Assembly (NCBI GenBank): GCA_963580285.1
Contig: OY757010.1
Coordinates: forward strand, 218,879,234-218,943,233
Direction: 5' to 3'
DNA from: Lucinisca nassula
Lineage: Eukaryota > Mollusca > Bivalvia > Lucinida > Lucinidae
DNA length: 64,000 nucleotides
Shown here: piece by piece, positions 42,998 to 54,589 of the stretch
Position numbering within the stretch: the first letter of the stretch is position 1
Layout: every line of letters starts with the position of its first letter
The notes under the pieces: model-generated
The model's input: the letters and a program-made list of their open reading frames with translations, nothing else
Database searches by the model: none
Told to the model about the DNA's origin: nothing
Program-made: the position numbers and the translations under genes

Positions 42998-43638
42998 TTT
43001 TTCTTGTCGGATACTTAGGGATATTATCATACAAAAACTTTAAACCTATGTCTAAAAAAGTTGACCTTCGGAAATAAATATCTTCATAATGGATTCCAAT
43101 ATACCCGTCTTCCCAAAATGTCCGCGAGCATGACCGGTTATTTTGGAAAAAATTCTTATGGCTAATAATCAATTATGAATAAATAAAAAGGCAACATAAC
43201 GCCGAAATCTATTTTTCAAAAAAGCCTACCTTCGGAAATTAGCATCATATATATGGACCCCGATATGTCCGTCATCTAAGTCCTTATTAAGATGCTTTTT
43301 ACCGAAGGTAGACTTTTAACATAGGTTTTAAGTTATTTTGTCTGTTTATATAGACATAATTAATAATTAATGATTAGAAATATTTCCTACGCTAGTTGCA
43401 ATGCTGTCGGACATTTAGGGATGACAGACAATTTGGGATCCATTATTAAAATGATTATTTCCGAGGGTCTACTTTTTTAACATAGGTTAAAACATTAATT
43501 GTCTTTTTATTTAATAATAATAGAATATTATCGACAAAAACATTTTCTTAGTTAATTTTCATGTTATCGGGCAATACGGGATGGCGGACATTAAAGGATG
43601 CGTGTATCATCCCAAAGTGTCCGACAAGAAAACCAATG
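42998..43638. mobile_element. complex fold-back element
   Basis: Ends TTCTTGTCGGATACTTAGGG and CCCAAAGTGTCCGACAAGAA are inverted repeats. Inside, A-C-C-T-A-T-G-T / A-C-A-T-A-G-G-T modules alternate in orientation: 43035-43110 and 43200-43270 in one sense, 43290-43340 and 43420-43500 in the other. An internal GTCGGACATTTAGGGATGAC copies the terminus. No coding capacity. Confidence 0.72.
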
Positions 43639-43639
43639 C

Positions 43640-44311
43640 ACCAAAAGCACTGAAATGACAGATTATTTGAGAAATCCATGACAATTTTTAAAACTTACAG
43701 AAAGCCATTTTGAAAAGGATTTCAAAATTTAAAAAGTAGTTCTGCATTTAATCATCAAATGTTTGCAGATGTTTATACACCGGTGGTATTATTAAGTATC
43801 ATTCGATGTTTAGAATTTTTTAAAGAAATATTTTATCCCAAACTGTTTACTTTTTCAAAATCAAACATTAGTATTGGAAGATAACAAAAGAAACATGTAA
43901 CATAAGAAATCTGTCAAAATGTGTAATTTTGCATAATTATGCATTTATTAATATCGTGACTGCAGCTTGCGCAATTTTCAATTTCTTTACAGCTAAAGGT
44001 TTTTTAATTTTCGAGGTATATAACATGCCACGCAAAAATGTTCTATCGTTTGTCGTTACGTTTCACTTGATTCGCTCACGAAACAATGATGCATTCCGGA
44101 ATTTGCATTCGTCTGAAAATGAGCGAGTTCGAGCTCAGAACTACGGTCACTAAAGTTCGTCTTGGATTAGGTCAGAGAAAATGTTGTCAGTTTAGTGTCT
44201 AGGGATAGGCTGGTCAGACTATGAGTTATATTCTCGGTTACGATTTCACCCTTGTGTTTCTAAATGGATTCTTCCATCTTTGAATTCGGACATGTCCATT
44301 CTTGTAAACTT
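43640..44311. other. no recognisable feature
   Basis: Unique; short frames only. Confidence 0.45.
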
Positions 44312-44555
44312 GGGGCCAGTTGTTCAAAACTAACGACGTCGTTAGTTAACGTATCGTTAAAACTTTGATCATTAAATATGGCAAATATGCCGAAATTTTT
44401 GCTGAAAAAATGTGAGCAGCTTTTGCGGATGCAAAAGCTGCTCACATTTTTTCCGCAAAAATACCAAATTTTACGATATTGTACTTGCTAGAAGAGTTAA
44501 CAATATGACCACTAACGAGCTCGTTAAGCTAACAATGCTTTGAACAACTGGCCCC
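44312..44555. mobile_element. MITE-D copy 4
   Basis: Ends GGGGCCAGTTGTTCAAAAC / GAACAACTGGCCCC; a hairpin centred on GAGCAGCTTTTGCGGATGCA. Confidence 0.88.
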
Positions 44556-44727
44556 TGGGGGTTAAACAATCATTAATCATTTACAGCTTACAAAGTGAGA
44601 TCAGATACATTTAATGGACCGTAGCTCTTCAAAACTATTTTGATCTTTGCAAATATTAAAAAAAAAATGTTTTATCTTTTTATGTTTTTAGGAGGCCTTC
44701 ATGCAGACTGAACAAATTATTTGTCTA

Positions 44728-45045
44728 AATCGCGACTGGAGTAAGGGCGAGGATAACGGCCGCGAAAAATCGATTTAAGACCCCCTGTTGACCGTTCAAA
44801 AGCGGTTCTTCTGTCGCGGTTTATTTTTGTTATGTTTTGAGTGTGTCTATCGCTTACATTTTTGTTTTGGATAGCCGATTGGCCATTTTGTGGAAAAGTA
44901 ACTCTCCTTTTAGACATTCCGCCATTGATGCTTTCATTAGGGGCTAGTTATTTCATGTTTGTGTTGCTTTCCCCTTGGTGTCTCTGATGGGAGCTGTGGG
45001 CTAATTGTATCGATTCCTGATCATTGCCTTCACTTCTATTTTGAT
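44728..45045 (+). repeat. rep-C copy
   Basis: GGAGTAAGGGCGAGGATAAC, TTCTGTCGCGGTTTATTTTT, TTTTGTGGAAAAGTAACTCT, AATTGTATCGATTCCTGATC. Confidence 0.8.
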
Positions 45046-45663
45046 ATTTGCAAATATAAAAAAAAATGTTTTATCTTTCTTTTCAAGAAGTATTTAGTCT
45101 TTATACTTATTCTGCTGAACACGACAACCCCTACTCTGGTAATCTAATCAGGATCTGCACTATTTGTCATTCAGTTTGCGACTTTAAATGTATGTTTTGA
45201 ATCTATGATCCTGGACGAGTAGCCACGATCTATGCTACAAAATTAATTTATTCAACATGACAAGGGTTAAAAATTTGAAAAGAAAGACTAAGCTCCTGTG
45301 AGCACATTCTCTCCTTTGAGAAATAAGTTTAGAGTTAAGTAACCGGAGAGTTAAAATTTTTTTGAAAGTTTCTTCTCTTCGGAAAAACGTATTGAGTGTA
45401 TCCATTTATTTAAGTTATAGTTTCTGTATTATTTCACTTCAGTTTCAACTATTTTTTTTTTCATTCTTCGTTAGTTTTGATGATAGTTTGAAGGAAACAA
45501 TAAGCAGTTTTTAATTATCTTTAGAAACTGCTTCAAGGAGTGCGTGATAATAGTTCTAAGTAGTCAATCATGGTAGATTCTGTTCCTATCAATCACGAAA
45601 ACTTGTGTCTGAGTATCATACGCTTTTGAAATAGGAACTTGAAAGATGTTGCCAATATTAATA

Positions 45664-45752
45664 CAGTAGAATTCCACTAAATTAAGACTAATTTTGCTTT
45701 AAAAGGCTTATTTAGTAGGTTGCAGTTATTCTCCTTTGTGTTTTCTGCAAAC
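45664..45752 (+). mobile_element. MITE-P copy 5, left part (split by later insertions)
   Basis: CAGTAGAATTCCACTAAATT after TA, then TTATTCTCCTTTGTGTTTTC as in the copy at 27253. Its right half (TGTCCTCTGGTCATGGACCA...) resumes at 61917, about 16 kb away. Confidence 0.75.
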
Positions 45753-45782
45753 CCTCATGATAACAAGTCCGTGAAAAGAATA
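45753..45782 (+). mobile_element. fold-A MITE copy 19, left end
   Basis: GATAACAAGTCCGTGAAAAG is the variant fold-A end (compare the reverse complement of 30220-30254). It stops at the giant element; the rest of this MITE is at 61389-61616. Confidence 0.8.
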
Positions 45783-45785
45783 GGA

Positions 45786-46078
45786 AGGTGAATTTGGTGT
45801 GATTTTCGTTTTTCGTTTTTCGATATTCATTTGAAGGTGAATTTGGTGTGATTTTCGTTTTTCGTTTTTCGATATTCATTTTCAGGTGAAGTTGGTGTGA
45901 TTTTCGTTTTTCGTTTTTCGATATTCATTTTCAGGTGAAGTTGGTGTGATTTTCGTTTTTCGTTTTTCGATATTCATTTTCAGGTGAAGTTGGTTTTATT
46001 TTCGTTTTTCGTTTTTCGATATTCATTTTCAGGTGAAGTTGGTTTGATTTTCGTTTTTCGTTTTTCGATATTCGAAAT
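45786..46078 (+). repeat. 49-bp tandem repeat, left outer arm block
   Basis: About six units containing AGGTGAAGTTGGTGTGATTT, TTCGTTTTTCGTTTTTCG and ATATTCATTTTC. Confidence 0.93.
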
Positions 46079-49000
46079 GAGGCCGAATATCGTATTTTGA
46101 CATTCAAAATCCTAGTTTGACATTCGATTTGGCGATGAATATCGTATTTTGACATTCAAAATCCTAGTTTGATATTCGATTTGGCGAAGAAAATCGAATT
46201 TTGACATTCAAAATCCTAGTTTGACATTCGATTTGGCGCTGAATATCGTATTTTGACATTCAAAATCCTAGTTTGACATTCGATTTGGCGAAGAAAATCG
46301 TAGTTTGACATTCAAAATCCTAGTTTGACATTCGATTTGGCGCTGAATATCGTATTTTGACATTCAAAATCCTAGTTTGACATTCGATTTGGCGAAGAAA
46401 ATCGTATTTGACATTCAAAATCCTAGTTTGACATTCGATTTGGCGAAGAAAATCGTATTTTGACATTCAAAATCCTAGTTTGACATTCGATTTGGCGAAG
46501 AAAATCGTAGTTTGACATTCAAAATCCTAGTTTGACATTCGATTTGGCGAAGAAAATCGTAGTTTGACATTCAAAATCCTAGTTTGACATTCGATTTGGC
46601 GAAGAAAATCGTAGTTTGACATTCAAAATCCTAGTTTGACATTCGATTTGGCGCTGAATATCGTATTTTGACATTCAAAATCCTAGTTTGACATTCGATT
46701 TGGCGAAGAAAATCGTAGTTTGACATTCAAAATCCTAGTTTGACATTCGATTTGGCGAAGAAAATCGTAGTTTGACATTCAAAATCCTAGTTTGACATTC
46801 GATTTGGCGAAGAAAATCGTAGTTTGACATTCAAAATCCTAGTTTGACATTCGATTTGGCGAAGAAAATCGTAGTTTGACATTCAAAATCCTAGTTTGAC
46901 ATTCGATTTAGCGAAGAAAATCGTAGTTTGACCTTCAAAATCCTAGTTTGACATTCGATTTGGCGAAGAAAATCGTAGTTTGACATTCAAAATCCTAGTT
47001 TGACATTCGATTTAGCGAAGAAAATCGTAGTTTGACATTCAAAATCCTAGTTTGACATTCGATTTGGCGAAGAAAATCGCAGTTTGACATTCAAAATCCT
47101 AGTTTGACATTCGATTTGGCGAAGAAAATCGTAGTTTGACATTCAAAATCCTAGTTTGACATTCGATTTGGCGAAGAAAATCGTAGTTTGACATTCAAAA
47201 TCCTAGTTTGACATTCGATTTGGCGCTGAATATCGTATTTGGCATTCAAAATCCTAGTTTGACATTCGATTTGGCGAAGAAAATCGTAGTTTGACATTCA
47301 AAATCCTAGTTTGACATTCGAATTGGCGAAGAAAATCGTAGTTTGACATTCAAAATCCTAGTTTGACATTCGATTTAGCGAAGAAAATCGTAGTTTGACA
47401 TTCAAAATCCTAGTTTGACATTCGATTTGGCGAAGAAAATCGTAGTTTGACATTCAAAATCCTAGTAGGACATTCGATTTGGCGAAGAATATCGTATTTT
47501 GACATTCAAAATCCTAGTTTGACATTCGATTTGGCGCTGAATATCGTAGTTTGACATTCAAAATCCTAGTTTGACATTCGATTTGGCGAAGAAAATCGTA
47601 GTTTGACATTCAAAATCCTAGTTTGACATTCGATTTGGCGAAGAAAATCGTAGTTTGACATTCAAAATCCTAGTTTGACATTCGATTTGGCGAAGAAAAT
47701 CGTAGTTTGACATTCAAAATCCTAGTTTGACATTCGATTTTGCGAAGAAAATCGTAGTTTGACATTCAAAATCCTAGTTTGACATTCGATTTGGCGCTGA
47801 ATATCGTATTTTGACATTCAAAATCCTAGTTTGACATTCGATTTGGCGAAGAAAATCGTAGTTTGACATTCAAAATCCTAGTTTGACATTCGATTTGGCG
47901 AAGAAAATCGTAGTTTGACATTCAAAATCCTAGTTTGACATTCGATTTGGCGAAGAAAATCGTAGTTTGACATTCAAAATCCTAGTTTGAAATTCGATTT
48001 GGCGAAGAAAATCGTAGTTTGACATTCAAAATCCTAGTTTGACATTCGATTTGGCGCTGAATATCGTATTTTGACATTCAAAATCCTAGTTTGACATTCG
48101 ATTTGGCGAAGAAAATCCTAGTTTGACATTCAAAATCCTAGTTTGACATTCGATTTGGCGAAGAAAATCGTAGTTTGACATTCAAAATCCTAGCTTGACA
48201 TTCGATTTGGCGAAGAAAATCGTAGTTTGACATTCAAAATCCTAGTTTGACATTCGATTTGGCGAAGAATATCGTATTTTGACATTCAAAATCCTAGTTT
48301 GACATTCGATTTGGCGCTGAATATCGTAGTTTGACATTCAAACTCCTAGTTTGACATTCGATTTGGCGAAGAAAATCGTAGTTTGACATTCAAAATCCTA
48401 GTTTGACATTCGATTTGGCGAAGAAAATCGTAGTTTGACATTCAAAATCCTAGTTTGACATTCGATTGGGCGAAGAAAATCGTAGTTTGACATTCAAAAT
48501 CCTAGTTTGACATTCGATTCGGCGAAGAAAATCGTAGTTTGACATTCAAAATCCTAGTTTGACATTCGATTTGGCGCTGAATATCGTATTTTGACATTCA
48601 AAATCCTAGTTTGACATTCGATTTGGCGAAGAAAATCGTATTTTGACATTCAAAATCCTAGTTTGACATTCGATTTGGCGAAGAAAATCGTAGTTTGACA
48701 TTCAAAATCCTAGTTTGACATTCGATTTGGCGAAGAAAATCGTAGTTTGACATTCAAAATCCTAGTTTGACATTCGATTTGGCGAAGAAAATCGTAGTTT
48801 GACATTCAAAATCCTAGTTTGACATTCGATTTGGCGAAGAATATCGTATTTTGACATTCAAAATCCTAGTTTGACATTCGATTTGGCGCTGAATATCGTA
48901 GTTTGACATTCAAAATCCTAGTTTGACATTCGATTTGGCGAAGAAAATCGTAGTTTGACATTCAAAATCCTAGTTTGACATTCGATTTGGCGAAGAAAAT

Positions 49001-50099
49001 CGTATTTTGACATTCAAAATCCTAGTTTGACATTCGATTTGGCGAAGAAAATCGTAGTTTGACATTCAAAATCCTAGTTTGACATTCGATTTGGCGAAGA
49101 AAATCGTAGTTTGACATTCAAAATCCTAGTTTGACATTCGATTTGGCGAAGAAAATCGTAGTTTGACATTCAAAATCCTAGTTTGACATTCGATTTGGCG
49201 AAGAAAATCGTAGTTTGACATTCAAAATCCTAGTTTGACATTCGATTTGGCGAAGAAAATCGTAGTTTGACATTCAAAATCCTAGTTTGACATTCGATTT
49301 GGCGCTGAATATCGTATTTTGACATTCAAAATCCTAGTTTGACATTCGATTTGGCGAAGAAAATCGTAGTTTGACATTCAAAATCCTAGTTTGACATTCG
49401 ATTTGGCGAAGAAAATCGTAGTTTGACATTCAAAATCCTAGTTTGACATTCGATTTGGCGAAGAAAATCGTAGTTTGACATTCAAAATCCTAGTTTGACA
49501 TTCGATTTGGCGAAGAAAATCGTAGTTTGACATTCAAAATCCTAGTTTGACATTCGATTTAGCGAAGAAAATCGTAGTTTGACATTCAAAATCCTAGTTT
49601 GACATTCGATTTGGCGAAGAAAATCGTAGTTTGACATTCAAAATCCTAGTTTGACATTCGATTTGGCGAAGAAAATCGTAGTTTGACATTCAAAATCCTA
49701 GTTTGACATTCGATTTAGCGAAGAAAATCGTAGTTTGACATTCAAAATCCTAGTTTGACATTCGATTTGGCGAAGAAAATCGCAGTTTGACATTCAAAAT
49801 CCTAGTTTGACATTCGATTTGGCGAAGAAAATCGTAGTTTGACATTCAAAATCCTTGTTTGACATTCGATTTGGCGAAGAAAATCGTAGTTTGACATTCA
49901 AAATCCTAGTTTGACATTCGATTTGGCGAAGAAAATCGAAGTTTGACATTCAAAATCCTAGTTTGACATTCGATTTGGCGCTGAATATCGTATTTTGACA
50001 TTCAAAATCCTAGTTTGACTTTCGATTTTGCGAAGAAAATCGTATTTTGACATTCAAAATCCTATTTTGACATTCGATTTTGGGCTGAATATCGTATTT
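46079..50099 (+). repeat. 52-bp satellite array, left arm (~77 units)
   Basis: The unit begins GTAGTTTGACATTCAAAATC, continues CTAGTTTGACATTCGATTTG and ends GCGAAGAAAATC. A variant has GCTGAATATCGTATT instead of GAAGAAAATCGTAGT. Within the unit TAGTTTGACATTC occurs twice. Units are highly alike. Confidence 0.96.
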
Positions 50100-50330
50100 T
50101 TTAGAACCGCCTTATCGCGGCTTTTGTAATAGTACCCACGCAATTTATTTTAAGTAGAAATGAGAAAAATAAGCTTAACCCCCTTTAAATATGTTCTTTA
50201 AAAGGGTTATCCTTCAGAAAAGAGAAACATAACGCGCCTATTCAAAAAATGCGCAGGCTGATTTGAGTCTTCACTGGTCGCTCAAGCCTTACGCCTTACT
50301 GTAGATTTTGTCGTGTGCTGGGTCAGGTAT
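50100..50330. repeat. fold-A and MITE-F fragments inside the giant element
   Basis: TTAGAACCGCCTTATCGCGG (fold-A hairpin arm), AAATATGTTCTTTAAAAGGG (retrozyme edge) and the right half of MITE-F (50235-50327). Confidence 0.6.
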
Positions 50331-50469
50331 TAAAAAATCTAAGCACTAAAAATGAAAAGTTTTGGTAAAAAAAAAAAATGTTCTGATAATTTCCATACTT
50401 ATTCCTGATAAAAGACTGAGTGTAGGGCGATTCTAATGAATACCCACAAGCCCAAATCAGATTAAATAC

Positions 50470-50729
50470 ATTACGAAAACACGCCTATACAAATGTATTG
50501 AGAATCGTACCACCAAAATACATGTAATGATTTTTTTCTTTTAAAAAATCTAATACCTTTCTTATTGCTGCTCAAAAGGCTCGATAGAACCGCTGAGGCG
50601 GTTCTGTCGAGTACCCACAATCTATTGTTTTTTAGCAGAAATAAAAAAAAAACAATGAATACCCTTTAACCTACTATATAAAATTGGGATTTAAGGGGGT
50701 CGAAATTATATAGACGTGTTTTCGTTGTA
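50470..50729 (-). mobile_element. fold-A MITE copy 15
   Basis: ATTACGAAAACACGCCTATA and ATATAGACGTGTTTTCGTTG; shortened hairpin AACCGCTGAGGCGGTT. Confidence 0.82.
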
Positions 50730-50739
50730 AAAGTGCAAT

Positions 50740-51009
50740 GACTACCCACAAGCCCACCACATTGAGTGAGGGTAATCGTTAGCAGCACCTCTAGAGGGCT
50801 GATCTGACGAATACCCACAATCTATCTTTTAGATCAGGAATATGAAAAATAATGTATACCCCTGTTGGCCTCAATTTTACTGTTTTCGTAATATTTAAAT
50901 TACTCTTGAAAGGGGTTTAGAACGCTAATATGAAAATGTAGCAGAATTATCCATGTATCTACAGATAAAATTTGTCAGTATGACTGAATATGTGTGTTTT
51001 CGTAGTGAA
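50740..51009 (-). mobile_element. fold-A MITE remnants (copy 16)
   Basis: Hairpin part CTGACGAATACCCACAATCT, ATACCCCTGTTGGCC, and a terminus TATGTGTGTTTTCGTAGTG. Confidence 0.6.
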
Positions 51010-51044
51010 AAACCCTTCACGACGTGAGTATTTGACCATATTTT

Positions 51045-51200
51045 AGAAGCCCCGGTGGTGCAGTGGTTATGCTACTCGCCTTGTAAACCAGGGATCGCAG
51101 GATCGATCCCTGGCTTCTCCAGACTTTCGGATGAGTCTTTACACCGAGGCCCCGTCTCCGTATGACCTTAGCTGTTAGTGGGACGGAAAACTAACACTCG
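51045..51200 (+). mobile_element. tRNA-derived SINE
   Basis: Head AGCCCCGGTGGTGCAGTGGT (A-box region) and GCAGGATCGATCCCTGGC (B-box region), body GACTTTCGGATGAGTCTTTA, end near TTAGTGGGACGGAAAAC. Minus-strand sister copy at 21275-21432. Confidence 0.78.
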
Positions 51201-51420
51201 ATCAACCAATTGACCACATTTGAGCCGATCCAGGGAAAGGCTTTTGTTACCATGTTCATTTTTGCGAAAACGCAAATAAGTCTGCGCATACGTGCAGTCT
51301 AATCACATTTTTCGACAAACCACTATATGGTAGACTTTCACCATGAATGTTGTATTCAATCTGAATTCAGAATCTTTGCGTATTATACAGTCTTGTTTTA
51401 AACAAGCACGCGTCCATGTT

Positions 51421-51735
51421 TGTTTGATTGATTGAGGTTAAATGTCCCCGTCAACACAAGTTAGGTCATTTTGGAGACGTTGCTTCCAATTTTGTGGGAC
51501 TTTTACCCGACATTGAGATGAAATGACATCTCAATCCCTGCCGCCCAATTAAACCAACAAGGTTTATATGCATGGACGGGTCAACTCGCAGCAGTTTTCC
51601 TGGGCAGGCTTAGTCCTCCTAATCAGATTACCAGTACTCATGTGCGGTCGGTATCAACTCTGCGTGAAAGCAGCGTGCAACCCATCAATTTCTCCAAGCC
51701 CCGATGGGCGGGGTCGGGGCGGGCACGTTTGATCA
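51421..51735 (-). mobile_element. SINE-B copy
   Basis: Full length, from TTGATTGAGGTTAAATGTCC to CCCCGATGGGCGGGG. Confidence 0.8.
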
Positions 51736-51744
51736 TAAGCCTTA

Positions 51745-52028
51745 AGCATCAGATCAGTGTGCTCGTTCGCTATTGAGATATCTACATCAGCGCAATTTGA
51801 TCAGAATGTTCGCTGCGCTCTATTTTAGATGCCTGCCTCTGCACAGTTTGATCAGACTGTTCGCTGTGCACTATTTAGATGTCTACATCCGCGCAGTCTG
51901 ATCAGACCGTTCGATGTTCGCCATTTATATGCCTGCTGCCGCACATTCTGATCAGATTGTTCGCTAATAGTTTTTTCGCGCAGTTTGATCAGAGTACGCG
52001 CTGTGCAATATTTAGATACCTGCAGAGC
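51745..52028 (+). repeat. ~60-bp tandem repeat, 4-5 units
   Basis: Each unit has CGCA(G/A)T(C/T)TGATCAGA, TGTTCGCTGTGC and TATTTAGATGCCTGC. Diverged units, no coding frame. Confidence 0.75.
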
Positions 52029-52239
52029 GAACTTACTCACTTGACATGAACACATAAGATACTTGCCTAAGGCGAAGTCTCCAGAGAACTCACCAGAGGC
52101 AAAGTTTCCACTGAACTCAACTTAAGCCTCATCTGAGGTGAAGTTTCCATTGAATTTAAACGAGACGGAGTCCGTACTAGTCCTTTGGTGAATATCTTGA
52201 CTCCTCTGCAGTGAACTAACCTAGAGCGTAGTCCGTGAG

Positions 52240-52425
52240 GACATTCTTTCGCCAGAACGAGAATTGACAACTGCCCTTCTTGAATCAGCGAAAGGGAGAT
52301 AATGGCGGTAGAAAATATTTCATGATCAATTTCCACGAAAGAATGCTGTAGACCCCGGCTAGAATCGAACCAACGTCCTCCTCATCGCCAGTCAGACGCG
52401 CACCCGACTGAGCTACCGAGGCCGG
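52240..52425 (-). mobile_element. tRNA-derived SINE (5' part)
   Basis: Head (minus) GGCCTCGGTAGCTCAGTCGG and TTGGTTCGATTCTAGCC; body shared with 32782-33070. Confidence 0.75.
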
Positions 52426-52564
52426 ACCACATAAGCGAGGCCTGCATTTAATTATTTTTGTTTAAATTTAGATTTAATGGCCAAATAACACTATTTTAAT
52501 GATTTAGGATATTTTCCAAGCAAACGCCTGACATCGGATCAACATTGGTATTTGTTTGAATTTA

Positions 52565-52740
52565 GGTCGCAACACAACACAACACAACATCGATACAACG
52601 TTGGAACTGCGATGTCAGTTCAAGGTCAGAATGCGACGTTGTAGAGACGTTGTATTTTTGTTGAAATTGGATCGCGACCTACATAACCACACTGCAACGT
52701 CGATGCAACGTCAGACCAACCTCTAAATGAGATGCTGTAT
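52565..52740. repeat. rep-H copies
   Basis: (ACAAC)n then CAACGTTGGAACTG, GCGACGTTGTAGAGACGTTG, CTGCAACGTCGATGCAACGT. Confidence 0.5.
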
Positions 52741-52754
52741 AAAAGATGTGTGTT

Positions 52755-52957
52755 GTCATTTTTTTTCGGCGTAATATTTTTTTTTTATTTCTTCTCAAAA
52801 CATAGATTGCGGGGTTCGATATCGAGTACCCACAATCTCTGATTTAGAGGAGAAATAAGAAAAGAAGAAATAATGTATACTCCTGTAACCCCCATGGTTT
52901 TACCTATGTAAACCTAAGGTTCAAGGGGGGTAAGAGGGGTGTTTTCGTATTGCGAAA
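52755..52957 (-). mobile_element. fold-A MITE copy 17
   Basis: Hairpin AGATTGCGGGGTTCGATATC / GAGTACCCACAATCT and GTGTTTTCGTATTG end. Confidence 0.7.
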
Positions 52958-53049
52958 AGGCATATTGCATATCATACCCCACATCAACCCTCGAGCTCAT
53001 ATGGGGTATAATATGAAAAAAATGCGTATGATAATCTTTATATAGTACG

Positions 53050-53222
53050 TCACTGCAGCTGGTGTTAAGGCAGACGTAAAAAAGTCACCCTATCCTACAT
53101 CATAGCGTAATTTATATTTTCTTGTCCTTTGGGATCATTGTTGCCACTGTTGAATGTTTAATATATCGGAGGGTCACTTATGAGGCCTAAATGGCTAGTC
53201 TGCCCAAGGAAACATACACACT
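53050..53222 (+). mobile_element. degraded retrozyme-like unit
   Basis: AGTCACCCTATCCTACATCA, TCTTGTCCTTTGGGATCATT, GGGTCACTTATGAGGCCTAA: the CTGATGA core is CTTATGA and GAAA is lost. Directly followed by fold-A. Confidence 0.7.
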
Positions 53223-53224
53223 CC

Positions 53225-53508
53225 CATTACGAAAACAGGCCCTGTCTAAATGTATTGGAAATTTAAATCCAAAAGAAATAACTTTTCTTTTGAAAATTCT
53301 GATATTTTTCTTATTTCTGCTCGAAACCTAGATTGCGGGGACTCGATAAAACCGACTCGATGGGGCGGTTCTATCGAGTACCCAGAATCTAAGTTTTTTT
53401 TTTATCATAAATAAGAAAAAATAGCGTTTAACCCTATGTACCCCAGTTTTGCTGTATAAAAGTGTGGTTCAAGGGGGTCAAAATTATATAGGCGTGCTTT
53501 CGTGATGA
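53225..53508 (-). mobile_element. fold-A MITE copy 18
   Basis: ATTACGAAAACAGGCCCTGT, hairpin with GACTCGATGGGGCGG loop, ATATAGGCGTGCTTTCGTGA. Confidence 0.8.
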
Positions 53509-53825
53509 TAATTTCAGTTCTGCGATGTCTTCCTTGATTTCAAAGGATAGACTTTTTTTAGAACATACTTTATGGACCGCCTTAGATGAAATTTGGTCGA
53601 ACTTGGTTCGATATATCATTGCCACTTAAAATATTTTATTTGATTTGGGTGACATTGACCTTAAATATATGAATTTGTCAAGTTAAAACTTTATCTTCTT
53701 TGCAGCGTCGTATTCGTGTTCATGTTGATGCGACGTTGCTTAGACGTTGGTCAAGGATTCAGACAAAAAGTCTGGTTCGAACGAACACTAGAAAATCATC
53801 TATAATCAACGAGCATAATCAGACA

Positions 53826-54178
53826 CCGCATTGGAGTGTTTTGTTTTGTTTGATTTGAGGTTTAACGTCCCCGTCAACACTGTATAGGTCATTGTGTTTG
53901 ATTTGAGGTTTAACGTCCCCGTCAACACTATTTAGGTCATTTTGAAGACGTTGCTTCCCATTTTGTGAGACTTCTACCCAAAATTGAGATGAAATGACTT
54001 CTCAATCCCTGCCGTCAAAAGGGTTTATATGCATGGTCGGGCCGACTCGCAGCAGTTTTCCTGGGCAGGCTTAGGCCTTCTAAGCAGATTACCAGTACTA
54101 ATGTTCGGTCGCGATCAGCTCTGCGTGGAAGCATCGTGCAGCCCATATATTTCTTTAAGCCTCGATGGGTGGGGACTT
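53826..54178 (-). mobile_element. SINE-B copy with duplicated 3' end
   Basis: TTTGATTTGAGGTTTAACGT occurs twice (53843 and 53896), then one full body. This suggests insertion of one SINE tail into or beside another. Confidence 0.75.
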
Positions 54179-54420
54179 AATATAGGTCATTTTGGAGGCG
54201 TTGTTTCCGATTTTGTGTGAGTTTTACCCGACATTGAGATAAAATGACGTCTAAAAGCCTGTCGTCCGATGTTTATAAGCATGGTCCGTACCGCTTGGCC
54301 TGGGCAGGCTTAGATCGTCTAAGCGGTTTACCAGTATTCGTATGCGGTCGGATTCAGCTCTGCGTGGGAGCATCATGTAGCTCATCTATTTCTTCAGTCC
54401 CCGGTGGACGAGGGCGACTC
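54179..54420 (-). mobile_element. SINE-B copy, 3' end missing
   Basis: Begins TATAGGTCATTTTGGAGGCG directly after the previous copy; head CCCCGGTGGACGAGGG. Confidence 0.72.
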
Positions 54421-54462
54421 ATTTGAGTGTGTCCTTTGTGTTGTTACGTTACTATACTTGTT

Positions 54463-54465
<3 letters not shown>

Positions 54466-54531
<66 letters not shown>
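54466..54531 (+). repeat. (TC)n microsatellite
   Basis: About 33 TC units. Confidence 0.97.
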
Positions 54532-54534
<3 letters not shown>

Positions 54535-54589
54535 AAATACAAAACACAATTTTCGCCCTTCTGAAGCGGACGATCGGCTCTACATAACC

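Noticed and set aside
46079..50099. CRISPR-like array
   Set aside because: The period is regular, but the whole 52-bp unit is conserved and there are no unique spacers. The setting is an animal genome and there are no cas genes.
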